The translations under genes were made by a program, and so were the position numbers. The notes beneath the pieces are model-generated. The model saw nothing but the letters and a program-made list of their open reading frames with translations. It was not told where the DNA came from and searched no databases. Of a stretch of DNA of 64,000 nt, positions 11,311 through 21,896 are shown in pieces. Positions within the stretch are counted from its first letter, which is position 1, and each line of letters opens with the position of its first letter. The stretch covers positions 1 to 64,000 of the forward strand of contig PTFA01000404.1 in assembly GCA_003342895.1 (NCBI GenBank), given 5' to 3'. This DNA is from Casuarius casuarius (lineage: Eukaryota > Chordata > Aves > Casuariiformes > Casuariidae).

Positions 11311-12272
11311 GTATGTGTGTCTTACTCCCAGTGAAATATCTGTGTGTATTTAAACTCCAGTTCTACTGACACTAAGCAGGGAATGCGTGAGGTATATATT
11401 AAATTTCTTTCTATTAAAAGAATAGTATGTACTACCAGATCTAAATGGTATGTATATCAGATGGAAAAAAAAAGAAAAGAAAAAATACTTTGTGGGGGGA
11501 GGGGTTGTATTTGTATGATGTGCCTAAGTGTGTGTGAGCTCTTCTTTATCTTTACCTTTTGAAACAACTGGAGGAACTGTGAAACCTTCCTACAGTGTCT
11601 CATTTGCTCTCTGTATCTCCTCCAGTCCTTAACACTGCCTTCTAGTGAGAAGCTGCCTGTTTACCTCTTTACTAGCAGAAAACTCACCATGAAAGAAAAA
11701 GATTCATACCTAACCAAGTGATCAGGATGTCAAGAATTTAAATTTAGAATTCTGAGTATTTCATATTATGAAATTGAGAATACTTTCTATTACACTTTAC
11801 ATCTCCCCTCCAAACTGTGAGGATATCAGTATTAAAATTCTGTTTAAATCGTTTACATGTTCATATGTATCTACCCTTTCATCTTTCACCAGCTTCTTTA
11901 ATGCTGCAGGTATCTGAAGGTAGAACTAAGATCAGGCTGGTCTCTCAATTATACGGCAACTCTTCAATGGTGAGAAAGCTATAAGAACAAAAGGCAGGAT
12001 ACCATATTATTCTGGCCTATATAAAACTGCCCTGATATACCAGCAGCATTCAGAAAGCCACTGAAAATAGCAAACAAAAAAAATTAATATCTTTTGACTC
12101 AGCTTAATTTGAGTTCCTGATGGGCATTCACATGACTAACTTAGTTTTTCAGTAAAGTGTGGTAAACTGTTATACTGTCTGCTGAAGAAATTTAATCTGA
12201 TTGAATCTCTCTTAGAACCAGTATCTCCCTTTAATATTATAATTCAAGACAAAAATTATGTTTAATTTGCAG

Positions 12273-12379
12273 AGGCCTGCCTGCGATATGGAAATTCTCT
12301 GAAGCTCACTTATGTGATACTCGGTGTCAAAGCCTTGCTCTATGCACTTTTGGTGAGCACTCTGACATGGAGAGCCATA
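12273..12379 (+). CDS. TRBC1: TRBC1 EX3, transmembrane exon
   Basis: The acceptor is TTTGCAG and the exon is exactly 107 nt, the size typical of TRBC EX3. The donor GTAGGC is weak. It encodes a short connecting peptide with an extra Cys (EACLRYGNS) and the membrane helix LTYVILGVKALLYALLVSTL. The helix has the single buried Lys of beta chains, used for CD3 pairing, and the K-x-x-L-Y pattern. This helix resembles the mammalian TRBC helix more than the TRBC2 exon does. Confidence 0.85.
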
Positions 12380-13490
12380 GTAGGCTATTGTGCCACTTCC
12401 ATTTTGGGTTTATTCACTAGTTCAAGGATCAGTGAGGACAGACAAAATTTACCCTCAGCTGTGGGTTTGTTCTCCATATATTCTGTAGGGCTTAGTCCAG
12501 GCTAATTTGAAATGTCTCAAGGGATGAGTTTTCTATTATTGTCTTTCCAGAGTTAAAACAAAATCAGTACTATCCAGCAGGAAAATTCCTTTTGAAAATA
12601 CTTGCTAAACCCATGGAAAAAGATTAGAAGAATTGATGACAACTTCTCCAGAAAGTAAAGAAGGGAAATATCAGAAATATACTTTTCTATAAGCATTCAA
12701 AAGGGACACACACAGTCAATGAAAGAAATGAGCAGGGTTTCTGAAGTGATACCTATAACGAATGGGATAAATTTAAACACAGGGGATAAGTTAAACTAAT
12801 TGCCATGGAATATTTTATCAGTAAGTTTCTTATATAGCTGTAAGATCTTCCCAGAGAGAGATGCAGAAGCCTCAGCACTTGCTTCCTTTAAGGCAGGATT
12901 GGGAATTGTACTTGAAAAGTGACCTCTTAGAGTTCAGTGGGAATATGAACACAATCTCAAGTATGTTCAAGGCTTTTTTTTCTCCTTTTTCAAGGATACT
13001 GGAGGGAGGAAGGTTATATTTTCCTGGGCCACAAACATCTGTGAAAAGCTGGGTGCAAAATTTTTGGCTCAATAAATAATATGTGCAGATTCAGAAATTT
13101 TCGTGATACAAAAAATGGACAAAAGCATTGAGCTACAACATTCTCATTTCTCTTAATGGTCTCATGACATACAACAGTTGGGACACTGATAAATCTGGTC
13201 TATTATTTCCTGGATTATTTTGTTTCTTTTGCTTGTCTGCTTGTTCCATTTTGTTTTGTTTTCACTTAGGCTGGTGTCAAGTTGTATAGAGAATAAATGA
13301 AGAATCTTCTCCATCACCTCTGCAGGAACACAGCAAATTCTATTTTTTAATTTTCAATAGATAAGAATCTATGCTTCTGTTTGAGATCTTCTGTGTATTA
13401 TTTTTTGGTGGTTCTATGTTTACTTCTGCTCTATACCCTTTGTTGCAATCACTGGTGGGTTTTGCCTGAACAATGTTGTCTCTTTCGCAG

Positions 13491-13556
13491 GTTTAAAATG
13501 AAACACCTTCTTACTGTTCAAAGACTGAGGAGTCCACTTGTAGAATTAAGAATAAA
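13491..13556 (+). CDS. TRBC1: TRBC1 EX4, one-residue tail and 3' UTR
   Basis: The acceptor is TCTTTCGCAG. In phase 0 the exon gives Val then TAA (13494-13496), so the cytoplasmic tail is one residue from this exon. The poly(A) signal AATAAA lies at 13551-13556, within 60 bases of the stop. Confidence 0.65.
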
Positions 13557-13569
13557 GTGTTAGCTTCTT

Positions 13570-14295
13570 TCCATTCAGTAAGCATGCATTTGTGTGTGGG
13601 GAAGGGGGGGTCTTGAGAGCTTTGTAGCAACAGTGTCCCACACCATGACTTCCAGTGACCTGCAGTAGTGTGAGGAATGCAAGAAACATTTACTGACAGT
13701 CATCAGAAGGCCATCTTATCTGCTGTGAGAATGATAGAAAGGTCATGCAGTACTGATATGCATAAGTTTATGCTGACATTTCCTCCCCTGCACTTAACTC
13801 TTTCCCAAGAAGGAACTAAAGACTGTTCAAAATCAATGCTTTATCACCATATCTAGTTGTTCATTTTTAGCACTCCAGAAAATGGGGTACATCTTCCTAT
13901 TGGTTCTACTGGGACACATTTGGATGCTGACTCATAAAGATGCTTGTCTACAACTGTTTAATTGGATTAGCAGGTTCACTAGCCTCTCACAAAAACTCTT
14001 AAGCTGAAGGAGGGGGAAGGAGAGATATTAGCTATTACAGAGGGAAAAAAGTTACCACTAATTAAAGAATAAAATACAGCTTTGCCCCAAGCACTACAGA
14101 GAATGGAATGGATTTTGACAATTTCTGGTAGAAGTATGTGGTATAGAGCACTAGGAAAATATAGACTAGTACAACTGCACATATTGACTAGCTCTGCATT
14201 TCCCTCAACTTTTTTATGAATTTAGAAATGTGTTAGGCTATGTGACTAAGTGTTATATTCTCTTAACCCTCTTCTTCACACACACAAATGAATAC
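13570..14295. other. Intergenic, C1 to repeat
   Basis: No gene or clear repeat was seen between the TRBC1 poly(A) signal and the LTR-like element. Confidence 0.4.
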
Positions 14296-14500
14296 AAAGG
14301 GACAATGCTAGGCAGGAGGACCTCAATCAAAGAAAGCATTAGAAATGATAGCCTTGATCCAGCTTCTCCCAGGGCTGTCACAGAGGGAGATCAGCTCCAT
14401 TGGCCAGGTGTGAAACCCATCCAGATGACTAAATGGGAGAGGCTATCCAGATCACCTTACCAAATGAGGGAAGTTAATGACTACAGGGGTGTGGGACACA
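14296..14500 (+). repeat. LTR-like interspersed repeat, copy A
   Basis: About 180-200 bases here match, on the opposite strand, the segment at 39200-39370. Shared blocks include GGCTGTCACA (GGCTATCACA in B), CCAGGTGTGAAAC, CATCCAGATGA and ATCACCTTAC. DNA downstream to about 14760 has LTR-like features: GGGATAAAAGCGG resembles a TATA box in a purine-rich promoter. The family is not recognised. It could be a solo LTR or a SINE-like element. Confidence 0.55.
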
Positions 14501-15880
14501 TTATGGGATAGAGGGGAAAAGCATTTGGGGATTGTACAAAACTTATTATGGAATGGTTAGGGGAGGAACCAAAGGCAAGGAAAGGGAGGGATCCAGGTGA
14601 TTTGGGGAGGAACAAGAATGGGAAAATAAAGGGATAAAAGCGGCCAGCTGTGTGTAAACAGGTGCCTGGTTAGTGTGCCTATCTGGCCATGCCCTGTGCC
14701 TGATCAGTAGTCTCTAGGGGATGTCCTACTGTGCCTTTGCCCAGACCCACTGTGATATATGATTGGGAGCATAGTAGTGTTTTTATATTGCTAAAGGATA
14801 AATGCCCTGTTCTACTGCATTCAGAACTAGATGAGGAAGTGGGATGATGTCATCATGTGAGAGAGGCAGGAAGGCTGTGAAAATGAAAGCTCAACTAGGA
14901 GGAATAAATACTATCAAAATGTAAACCTGGGAAGAGGACTGAAAGTAAAAGATCAGAGCTATTGCTGAGGGGAGTTTGAAAACTAAGGAAAGATCTATTC
15001 ACACTCCCAAAGATCAAGAGTTTTGTCCATTGTGACCTTGTGATACTTTCATGCTGACAAGAAATGTGTCCAGAATGATGGATCTGGAACCGTATATCAG
15101 TTAGATCAGTCTTTGCAATGCTGAAGGAGATCCAACCAGTGCAGAGCACTGAAGATCCACAGGAGGTATGACACTGCTCTTGTGCACCTCTCCTTTGTTC
15201 TCTCCAGCCATTGTAGTCTGACAAAAGAATAAACTGGACAAATGCGCTCTTTTCTCGCTTTAGATAAACCATGCCCAGAACTCAGGCTGCCAGCAGGCCT
15301 GTAACAAAACCAGTTTGGAAACTAATTTCCAAGCTACCATTTTCGTGAGCTTATGGACTAGTCAATGCTAAGGCCAAAAAGAACCATGAAATTATCATTT
15401 TTATGTCCTGTATATCACACACCAAAACATTTCATCTAATTAATTTTAATTTTCATTAAGCATAATAAACTAACATAAAGCTTGAGTGCAGCTAAAGCAT
15501 GCAGGTGTCCAGCGATGCTTGGAAGGCATCTAGAACTTCAGAAACCACCTCTGTTTTTGGTAATTTGCTGCAGTAATAGATCACCTCCACTTTTGAATAG
15601 TTCTGGCTTAATTCAGTCTGGATGTATTTGACTTCAGCTTCTGGACATTAATTCATGCTATGCTTGTCTCAGCTAGATTACTGTTCTCTTGTACTGTGCA
15701 ACAACCTCACTTGTCCTACACTCTATTGCTTGTTCTTGTATCCAAGGATTGCACAAATCATTATTTCTTGCTGAAGTGCCTCATCATTCTGTAGGTTTGG
15801 CTTCTATTATTTCTTTTGCCTGGAGACTACTATGGGAAGCTACCGTATGAATGTGTCTGGGCGTTATTGGCTGTATGTAT
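14500..15880. other. Probable remainder of copy A, then unassigned DNA
   Basis: 14500-14760 is purine-rich with a TATA-like ATAAAAG at about 14634 and may be the rest of the LTR-like element. 14900-15880 is AT-rich with no recognised gene. A minus-strand frame at 14895-15272 has no family signature. Confidence 0.35.
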
Positions 15881-15889
15881 TCTGCTGAG

Positions 15890-16330
15890 AAACTGTCATG
15901 GAACAGCAAGGACCAGCAGGGAAGGAGAGACAGGAAACAAAAGTGGCCACAGTCCCACAGGATCTGAACACAGCAAGCAGGGTAGGGTGCTGGCAACAGG
16001 GTCCTTCAACAGTGCCAAGCAAGACAAATGATGAACTAGGTCTAAGGTCTATCCAGAAAGTAGAGTCAGGAGCAAAAGAAGATGGGGCCAGAGACTGGAT
16101 TTGAAACGAGGCTGCAACATGGGGCCAGAGTCCATCCAAGAGACAGGGCCAAAGACATGACTGAAGACGAGGCACAATGTGTGTATGAGGGGTTCATCCA
16201 GAAGGCAAGCTACCTGCAATATACGTCCAAGGTCTATTCAGGAGACAGGACCAGAGACAAGACTGAAGACAGGTATACCTACAACATAGCTTAGGCAAGA
16301 ATTGGAGGTCCTATGGCAGAGGGTGAGGGT
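15890..16330 (+). repeat. Degenerate tandem repeat, about 90-110 bp period
   Basis: Related blocks recur: 'GGTCTATCCAGAAAG', 'AGTCCATCCAAGAGACAGGG', 'GGTTCATCCAGAAGGCAAG' and 'GGTCTATTCAGGAGACAGG', followed twice by GACTGAAGAC at about 16160 and 16261. The overlapping plus frames at 15816-16294 are by-products of the repeat. The period is irregular and I do not recognise the family. Confidence 0.5.
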
Positions 16331-16339
16331 GTGGGTCTC

Positions 16340-17500
16340 AGGTAAAGGGTGTTCAGGGCTATTAAGGCCTATGGTTTCCCTCAGGTTACACTGAAAGCAA
16401 ACATCACAGGGTGAAGCCTGCCTCAAAATACCACTCAGAAAAAATGAGACTTTTACCACATCTATCAAATTTTTACTCATTAAATGATTCTAGGATGTAC
16501 TGGGAAACAAAGCGCGGATAACTGTTATAGGAGATGCTTAACTGAAAGCTTGAGACTGCTTCTGCCAACTGTTAAAAACTTTACATCCTTGTAACACATA
16601 GGGGTGAGAAGCTAAAAGGTGATCAGAATCCAGACAGCAAATGCAAATTGGTTTCACATATGGAGAAAGTGAAAGAGATCAGCCTGGTGCAACATGCTAG
16701 GAAGGTCACTGGTGAATTATGTCAACCATTTAGGTTAGAAAACAGTAAATAGTTAAGACAAGAGCTCCTCGAGGCAAACACGTTCATGAACATCCAACAC
16801 TATGCAGAAGACTGAGCCAAAGGTGGAACCCCTATGCATATAAGCCAGGCCACCAGCCTGGACTCAGATACCTTGACCAATTGGAGTGAATGTTTCCTCA
16901 AGACCATAGTGCTAGCCACAGCTGTATGAGAGGTCTTGATTGGTGTCTTTTCTGTTAAGAATGTGGGTGGGTGTGAGAATGTGTGTGTATGTGTGGGTGT
17001 GCACATACCAGAACAGAAATCTTAGAACAGAAATTGCTATCCATCCAGTATATCAATCCCACTTAGTAAATGTATTTTAGATTATATGTCACTGAGTGGT
17101 GGTGTTCTGTTCTCGTGGCTACCTCACTCCTAAATTCCTCCATGACAGCAAGTCTGCACTGACCTTTGTTCGTCCACTTGTGCTGTTTAGCTTCCTACTA
17201 GTATTTAGTATCTATATGATACATTCATACTTATGTCTGTCTCTCTAGTTTCCAGCCTGCCACAGCCATCTACCCTTCCTGTTTCTCATCAGACATAAAT
17301 ACAAGATTGGGTTGCTGAGCGGTAGTGGATGGGAGAAGAGACGTAATAGTACAACTCTGCACACAGACGTACAGAAGCACCTCTATCTCCCCAGGTATTT
17401 CTGCGCTATGATCACTCCAGCTAAGACTACCCATTTTCTGCAGTTCAGTCAATATAAGCACAGACTGCAGCATTTTCTCAAGTTTTTCCTGGGTCACTGG
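16340..17500. other. Intergenic between repeat and TRBD2
   Basis: A GT-rich patch lies at about 16965-17000. A 162-codon minus-strand frame (17270-17758) runs across TRBD2 and its signals, so it is a chance frame, not a gene. Confidence 0.5.
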
Positions 17501-17521
17501 GGGTGGAGCTGAGGGAAGGAC

Positions 17522-17549
17522 TGTTTTCGTATCAAGCTCAACCATTGTG
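17522..17549 (+). other. 5' 12-RSS of TRBD2
   Basis: The nonamer TGTTTTCGT (17522-17530, 7 of 9) is followed by exactly 12 bases and the heptamer CATTGTG (17543-17549), the same heptamer as upstream of TRBD1. Confidence 0.9.
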
Positions 17550-17564
17550 GGAACAGTGGGGCAG
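17550..17564 (+). other. TRBD2: TRBD2 diversity segment
   Basis: The 15-base core GGAACAGTGGGGCAG lies between a 12-RSS and a 23-RSS, as for TRBD1. It opens cluster 2; the first J is 0.83 kb downstream. Shared flank (heptamer CATTGTG; GGCCTTTACAAAAA at the end of the 23-RSS) shows that the two D segments are duplicates. The core is G-rich in the frames that avoid stops, as expected for CDR3 beta. Confidence 0.92.
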
Positions 17565-17603
17565 CACAGTAATGCACTCCTTTGGGAGGCCTTTACAAAA
17601 ACC
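17565..17603 (+). other. 3' 23-RSS of TRBD2
   Basis: The heptamer CACAGTA (17565-17571), an exact 23-base spacer and a perfect consensus nonamer ACAAAAACC (17595-17603). It is the best nonamer in the window. Confidence 0.93.
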
Positions 17604-18389
17604 TCCCGGAGGTAATGAACAAATTCTGAAGCCCCTGAGGAGCAAGCCCAGCAAGAACAGATGAACAAAGCATAAAGAATCCTCTCCTCCTGATACTCAG
17701 ACTCTAACCTGTAGCCACCCGCATGAAAAATCATGTTGTCATCTATCAAAATCCTCATTCCTGCTCATCTTCACATGGGAGCATTTCTAGTCAAGCAGAG
17801 AGGTATCCTCTGTACAGCAATCAGCACATTTGTGGTCATTTATGAGTGGCCACATGGGAACCATATTGGTCCATGTAATACCTTTTTGGTCCCACATGAG
17901 GCCCTGGAAGATTCTGTCTGGCTGAGGGCTGAGGAGAAATGAGTATAGTATCATCATGAGGGGGGGAAAAAAAAAAGCAATTTTTACAGGTTTACAAACA
18001 CTGTTCTTGATAGAAGAAAGCTCACATCAGGTAAGAAACTTCTAGGAAGGAAGCTACGAAAAGATCTACTATCTGCCCTCCCACTCCCACGTTATCCTTT
18101 TAGTATCATGCCCAACAGGCTACTTCTTAATACCATGTCCAGGCCAGTTTCCAGTTTCTCACAAAAAAGCATTTACAGCACTTCTTTCTGGGCACCCAAT
18201 TCTATGACCTACTTGATAGCATTGTCAACATCTCCTCCACTGTCCTGGCAGCATCAGCCAAAATCCCTGGGATTGTCTGCTAGGATGATACATCTTCTCC
18301 TTGGCTTTTTCATACAAAATTTTCATATACCTCCCTCCCCTTTTTGTTTGGGGAGGGGCATATTTTGAGATAGTCTTTGTAACATTGTG

Positions 18390-18435
18390 ATATATAATCA
18401 GGTGTTTGGTCCTGGGACCCAAGTAACAGTACTAG
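18390..18435 (+). other. TRBJ2-1 joining segment
   Basis: The heptamer CATTGTG (18383-18389) precedes a clean frame, IYNQVFGPGTQVTVL, with the FGPG motif, ending one base into a codon before the donor GTAAGT (18436). The nonamer 12 bases upstream is weak (about 4 of 9). Coding and splice parts are fully intact. Confidence 0.88.
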
Positions 18436-18946
18436 GTAAGTGGAAAAAAAAAATCCTACATTTTAACAAATAAATAGCAATTGAATTTTTGTAAGAGAAA
18501 ATTAGAGTTATATAAAAAAGAGCAGGAGGGAAGTCAGAGGAAAAAGGTGTAAGTTGGGTGGCTGAATAAGTTTCAACAACTCAGCTCTTCATTAGCACAG
18601 CTTAGTGATGGCAGAAAGGGGATTGATTCACTGCTGCTCCATTTATTTACAAAAGGTGTCTCAGAATAAGACTGAGAAGAGAGACAGAGATACAGAGATG
18701 GAAAGAGTGACTTGCTAGATAGGCAGGAAGATTCACTAGATACAGTATCTCCTGGAGCAATATTTCAACTCTTTCAGCATATTCTTCTGCATAAGCACAA
18801 TATTTTCTAACACAGAAGAGAGAATAAAGGTCCTCTCTGTATGTGATCTCATGCAAAAGACTATATATCCTGATATCACCCAGATTTTTTGTGCACTTGA
18901 TAGCTTCTAGTGGCAGATGATTCTGGTACTTCTTCAAAATACTGTG

Positions 18947-18994
18947 CAAACTCACCACTGAACTTTGGACAGGGCACTCAGCTGACAGTGCTAG
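18947..18994 (+). other. TRBJ2-2 joining segment
   Basis: 12-RSS: nonamer GATTCTGGT (18919-18927, 6 of 9), exact 12-base spacer, heptamer TACTGTG (18940-18946). The segment reads NSPLNFGQGTQLTVL with FGQG and a strong donor GTAAGT (18995). It looks functional apart from the T at heptamer position 1. Confidence 0.9.
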
Positions 18995-19703
18995 GTAAGT
19001 TTCCCTGGATACTTTTGTTTCTTACCAAAGATAATATTCATTAGAGAATAAAATGCTGACACAACCGTAAGAAAGTGCTAAGGGGTTGACTTAGGAAACA
19101 GGTTAAATGATTTATTATCTTGTCTAAAGGCAGCTAAGAGCAATTGCTAAATCCATGTCTAACGACATAAAGGAGGAAAAGAAGTCTCTATTACTAAGCA
19201 TATTTGGAAACTACAAGTTTATCTAGAGTCAGTGTGAGATCAGACAAGTTAATGTAGGACAAAACTATAAAGGGCTGTTCAACCTGTGGTCTCTGAACTT
19301 AAAACTGATGGAGATATGAGAGTATTTTAGGAAAGTAACCATTACATGCTTTCATTAAACTTACAGTCTTCCTTTGACATTCACTCTTCATGAATCTCAG
19401 AGAAATAATGTAGGTCTAGCAGAACCTTTCAGTATGACTAACACAGCTACTCTGACATTTTTCCATTCCCACTTAAAAACAGTACAGCAAAATCAGTAAG
19501 GGGCAAAGCCTTAGAATATATTCCATTAGATTTGTCTGTGTGACTGGTAAGAAGGAAAAGTTTTCTTCCATTTCTTGTTTCTGTCATCTAACCAAATCCT
19601 CACACATCTGCAAGTAAAAAATGTGCTGATTTTCAAAATAAGATGAAGTATTCAAGGGTGGTAGAGCAGGATGATGATTGTAGCTGCTGTTTCTATCACT
19701 GTG

Positions 19704-19753
19704 TTTGTACTCTGAAGTTGAGTTTGGTCAGGGCACAAGGCTCTCTGTGGCAG
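19704..19753 (+). other. TRBJ2-3 joining segment, GC donor
   Basis: A perfect heptamer CACTGTG (19697-19703) precedes LYSEVEFGQGTRLSVA with FGQG. The base after the last G is GC, not GT (GCAGGA at 19754), so splicing would need a GC donor; the context is poor for that. The nonamer is weak (GATTGTAGC, 5 of 9). Coding is intact, but expression is uncertain. Confidence 0.82.
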
Positions 19754-19859
19754 GCAGGAAAAATTAATTGCTTCAGTGAATAGATTGTAAGTCACTTCTC
19801 AGTTAATGCATTTGCTTATTTGAAAAGGATATGTCAACAGATTTAAGGGGACTCTGTCA

Positions 19860-19950
19860 TATCTTTCTTAATGTTATCATAATTATTATTATGATTATTA
19901 ATGATAATGTCATGATCATAATTATCATTATTATGATAAAAATATATTAA
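19860..19950. repeat. ATT-rich simple repeat with inverted symmetry
   Basis: Runs of ATTATT and AATAAT units form an imperfect palindrome around 19907 (TGTCATGATCAT centre). It probably arose from an ATT microsatellite. Confidence 0.6.
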
Positions 19951-20398
19951 TTCTAAGGGACAGATGGGTATAGATCCCATAAAAAGGAGTATTTTTTCCT
20001 GCTCTGTGCTTGTCATTTCCTCCATCTCTTCAAAACACTTCAAAGAGGATAAAAATACCATACTGAGCAATCAGATTTGTGTTCTGATTTCAACTGTTAC
20101 TTAGGTAGTATCATGGCTGTTCCAACCAAAAAGTAAGAACTGTTTTCTGAGAAACTACTTTTTACAAAAATGCCTTTAGGTGTTTCAGACTCCCAAGATA
20201 TGTAAATGTTTTTAATATCATCTGCTAAACAATATAATGTCCCTCAATAATTCACAAAGAGTCTTAGCATTTGCTTCCCTCTAAGGGAGGAAATTTGAGT
20301 TGATTTCTCCTTTACACAAACTCAGACAATGCAGAGTAACGATCATAGCCATTTAGACTGCTACTCCCCAGGTTTTAGCTACAGAAAAATTAGCTGTG

Positions 20399-20449
20399 CT
20401 TACAGAGAGCCACTGCCATTTGGAAGATGGATCAGGCTGACTGTTATAA
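20399..20449 (+). pseudogene. TRBJ2-4 pseudogene
   Basis: A well-kept 12-RSS remains: nonamer GGTTTTAGC (20371-20379, 7 of 9), exact 12-base spacer, heptamer AGCTGTG (20392-20398). The segment reads YREPLPFGRWIRLTVI: FG is present, but the second glycine and the following Thr are Trp-Ile. No GT donor follows (GAAAATG after the last A). It is a J relic that may still be cut by RAG but cannot splice. Confidence 0.75.
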
Positions 20450-20499
20450 GAAAATGTTGTTTACAAAGTATGTTTGAAATAAAACAAAGGAAACCCATA

Positions 20500-21330
20500 A
20501 ATCCCACTTAGGAGAATTTTACAGCTATCTGTTTTTAAATCACTATTATCTATTTTAGCCCAGCCATGTTTAAGTTATTCTATGTACCGATGAGGGCGGT
20601 GATCAATCTCACAATTGCAGTCACAATTTTCATAACTAATTTTTGCCACATTTGCACTGATCGTAGTAAAAGATCATAGTAATAGGTCGTTTTTGCTTCT
20701 GAGAGTTTCAAAGAAATAATAGATAAATTGGTGTTAATTTGTTAAATTAATAAAACTATGGAGAAGGCTAGCAAGCAAGGAAGATTAATGGAAGAAAATG
20801 GAGGGAGGGAAAAGGATGAGAGAAGAGCAAAGAAGAAGAGACGTCAAGTCAGGTAAGAGAATTATAATACCTCTACAGTGAAAAAGTCCCCAGAGGCTCT
20901 ACCCAGTGTTCACTGAGTCTACTGGTTGTGCTCCACTACAGATGAGCCCTATATCTGACAAACTCTTTTCCCTGGAATTAAATGGCCAGTAGAATGAACC
21001 AATCCTTATGATTCCCCCTTATTCCTACAATCTCCTACTGTCATATCCAAATGGAAAATGTGTCCATGAAAAAAGAAGACAGATGAATTAGGACTGTGTG
21101 AGGATAGTGAAGTCAAAGTACAGCAACAGACAATGAAGTGTTTTACTGAAGACAGAGACATAGGGGGTAGTTTTTATGCTGTAATCCAAATCATCATTAG
21201 AAAACAAAGCAAAATATATAATGTCCAAATACCATCTCGATAGACTGATACACTTTCTTTTCAGCACAACTTGAACTACTGCTCTTCAAAAAAAAGGTAT
21301 TTGAAGGGTTAACGTGGTTATCACTGGAGA
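20500..21330. other. Non-coding interval in J2 cluster
   Basis: AT-rich intronic sequence with purine-rich 20760-20850. No J motif was found. Confidence 0.5.
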
Positions 21331-21364
21331 GCAGCACTGTGAGTAGTTTTGTTGTTGCATTGTG

Positions 21365-21422
21365 AGGTTATGCTCTGCCAATATCCTGTATTTTGGAGAA
21401 GGAACAGAAGTAGCAATTCTGG
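21365..21422 (+). other. TRBJ2-5 joining segment
   Basis: The frame reads SANILYFGEGTEVAIL with FGEG and a strong donor GTAAGT (21423). The nearest heptamer is CATTGTG (21358-21364), which would make a rather long J (58 nt). No good nonamer lies at the 12-base distance, so the 5' border is uncertain; a CACTGTG also occurs at 21335. Coding and splice parts are intact. Confidence 0.78.
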
Positions 21423-21843
21423 GTAAGTGGGAATCATGAGAGGAGTGTGTTAAGTTGTTAAAAGGCAAGATTCTGGGAGTGCAGCACTGGTAAATACAGA
21501 GGGAAGTCTGTGGATGCAGACGAAGGATTAAGAATCAACTCCCAAGGAAAATATAAGTTGCCTCATTGTTCATACTCTATACAGCTAGAGTAGACATAGC
21601 ACAGCACTGCACAGCAGAATGGAATATAAAAATAATTCCAGCTCTGTCTGGAACATGTTAAGTTAAATTTAACCTATAAGGATATTTAGTGAAAATGGCT
21701 GCATTCATCAAGTCTATCAAAGGAATCCTGACCACTCTTGTGTTCACACATAGACCTGCAGAGTGGTTATGGTGGAGCATGGACAGAGGGAATGGGGGAT
21801 GGATTTGAGGATGGCAGTTTTGGAGAGGCATTAAGATAGTGTG

Positions 21844-21896
21844 TTCTGGAACAGACAAGCTGCATTTCAGAGGAGGGACGTGGCTAACATTTCTAG
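21844..21896 (+). other. TRBJ2-6 joining segment, FRGG motif
   Basis: 12-RSS: nonamer AGTTTTGGA (21816-21824, 6 of 9), exact 12-base spacer, heptamer TAGTGTG (21837-21843). The segment reads SGTDKLHFRGGTWLTFL and has a good donor GTAAGA (21897). The first motif glycine is Arg (FRGG), and the heptamer has an altered first base. It may be a weak or dying J. Confidence 0.75.

Larger units (their letters stand above)
10566..13556 (+). pseudogene. TRBC1: TRBC1 constant gene with broken Ig exon
   Basis: Four exons are in TRBC order: EX1 10566-10902 (Ig domain), EX2 11293-11310 (18-nt hinge with Cys), EX3 12273-12379 (107 nt, connecting peptide and membrane segment), EX4 from 13491 (Val then TAA), and AATAAA at 13551. 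In EX1 the domain Cys pair, the FYP motif and the W are readable. Against TRBC2 there is one inserted base near 10755-10765, which makes a stop after NWG and shifts the rest. The donor after GCTG is ATGAGT where TRBC2 has GTGAGT. These two lesions should prevent a normal beta chain from this gene. EX2-EX4 keep frame and splice sites, so the damage is concentrated in EX1. A sequencing error could explain the indel but hardly both lesions. Confidence 0.85.

Noticed and set aside
17270..17758. 162-codon minus-strand frame
   Set aside because: Crosses TRBD2 and both of its recombination signals; chance frame.
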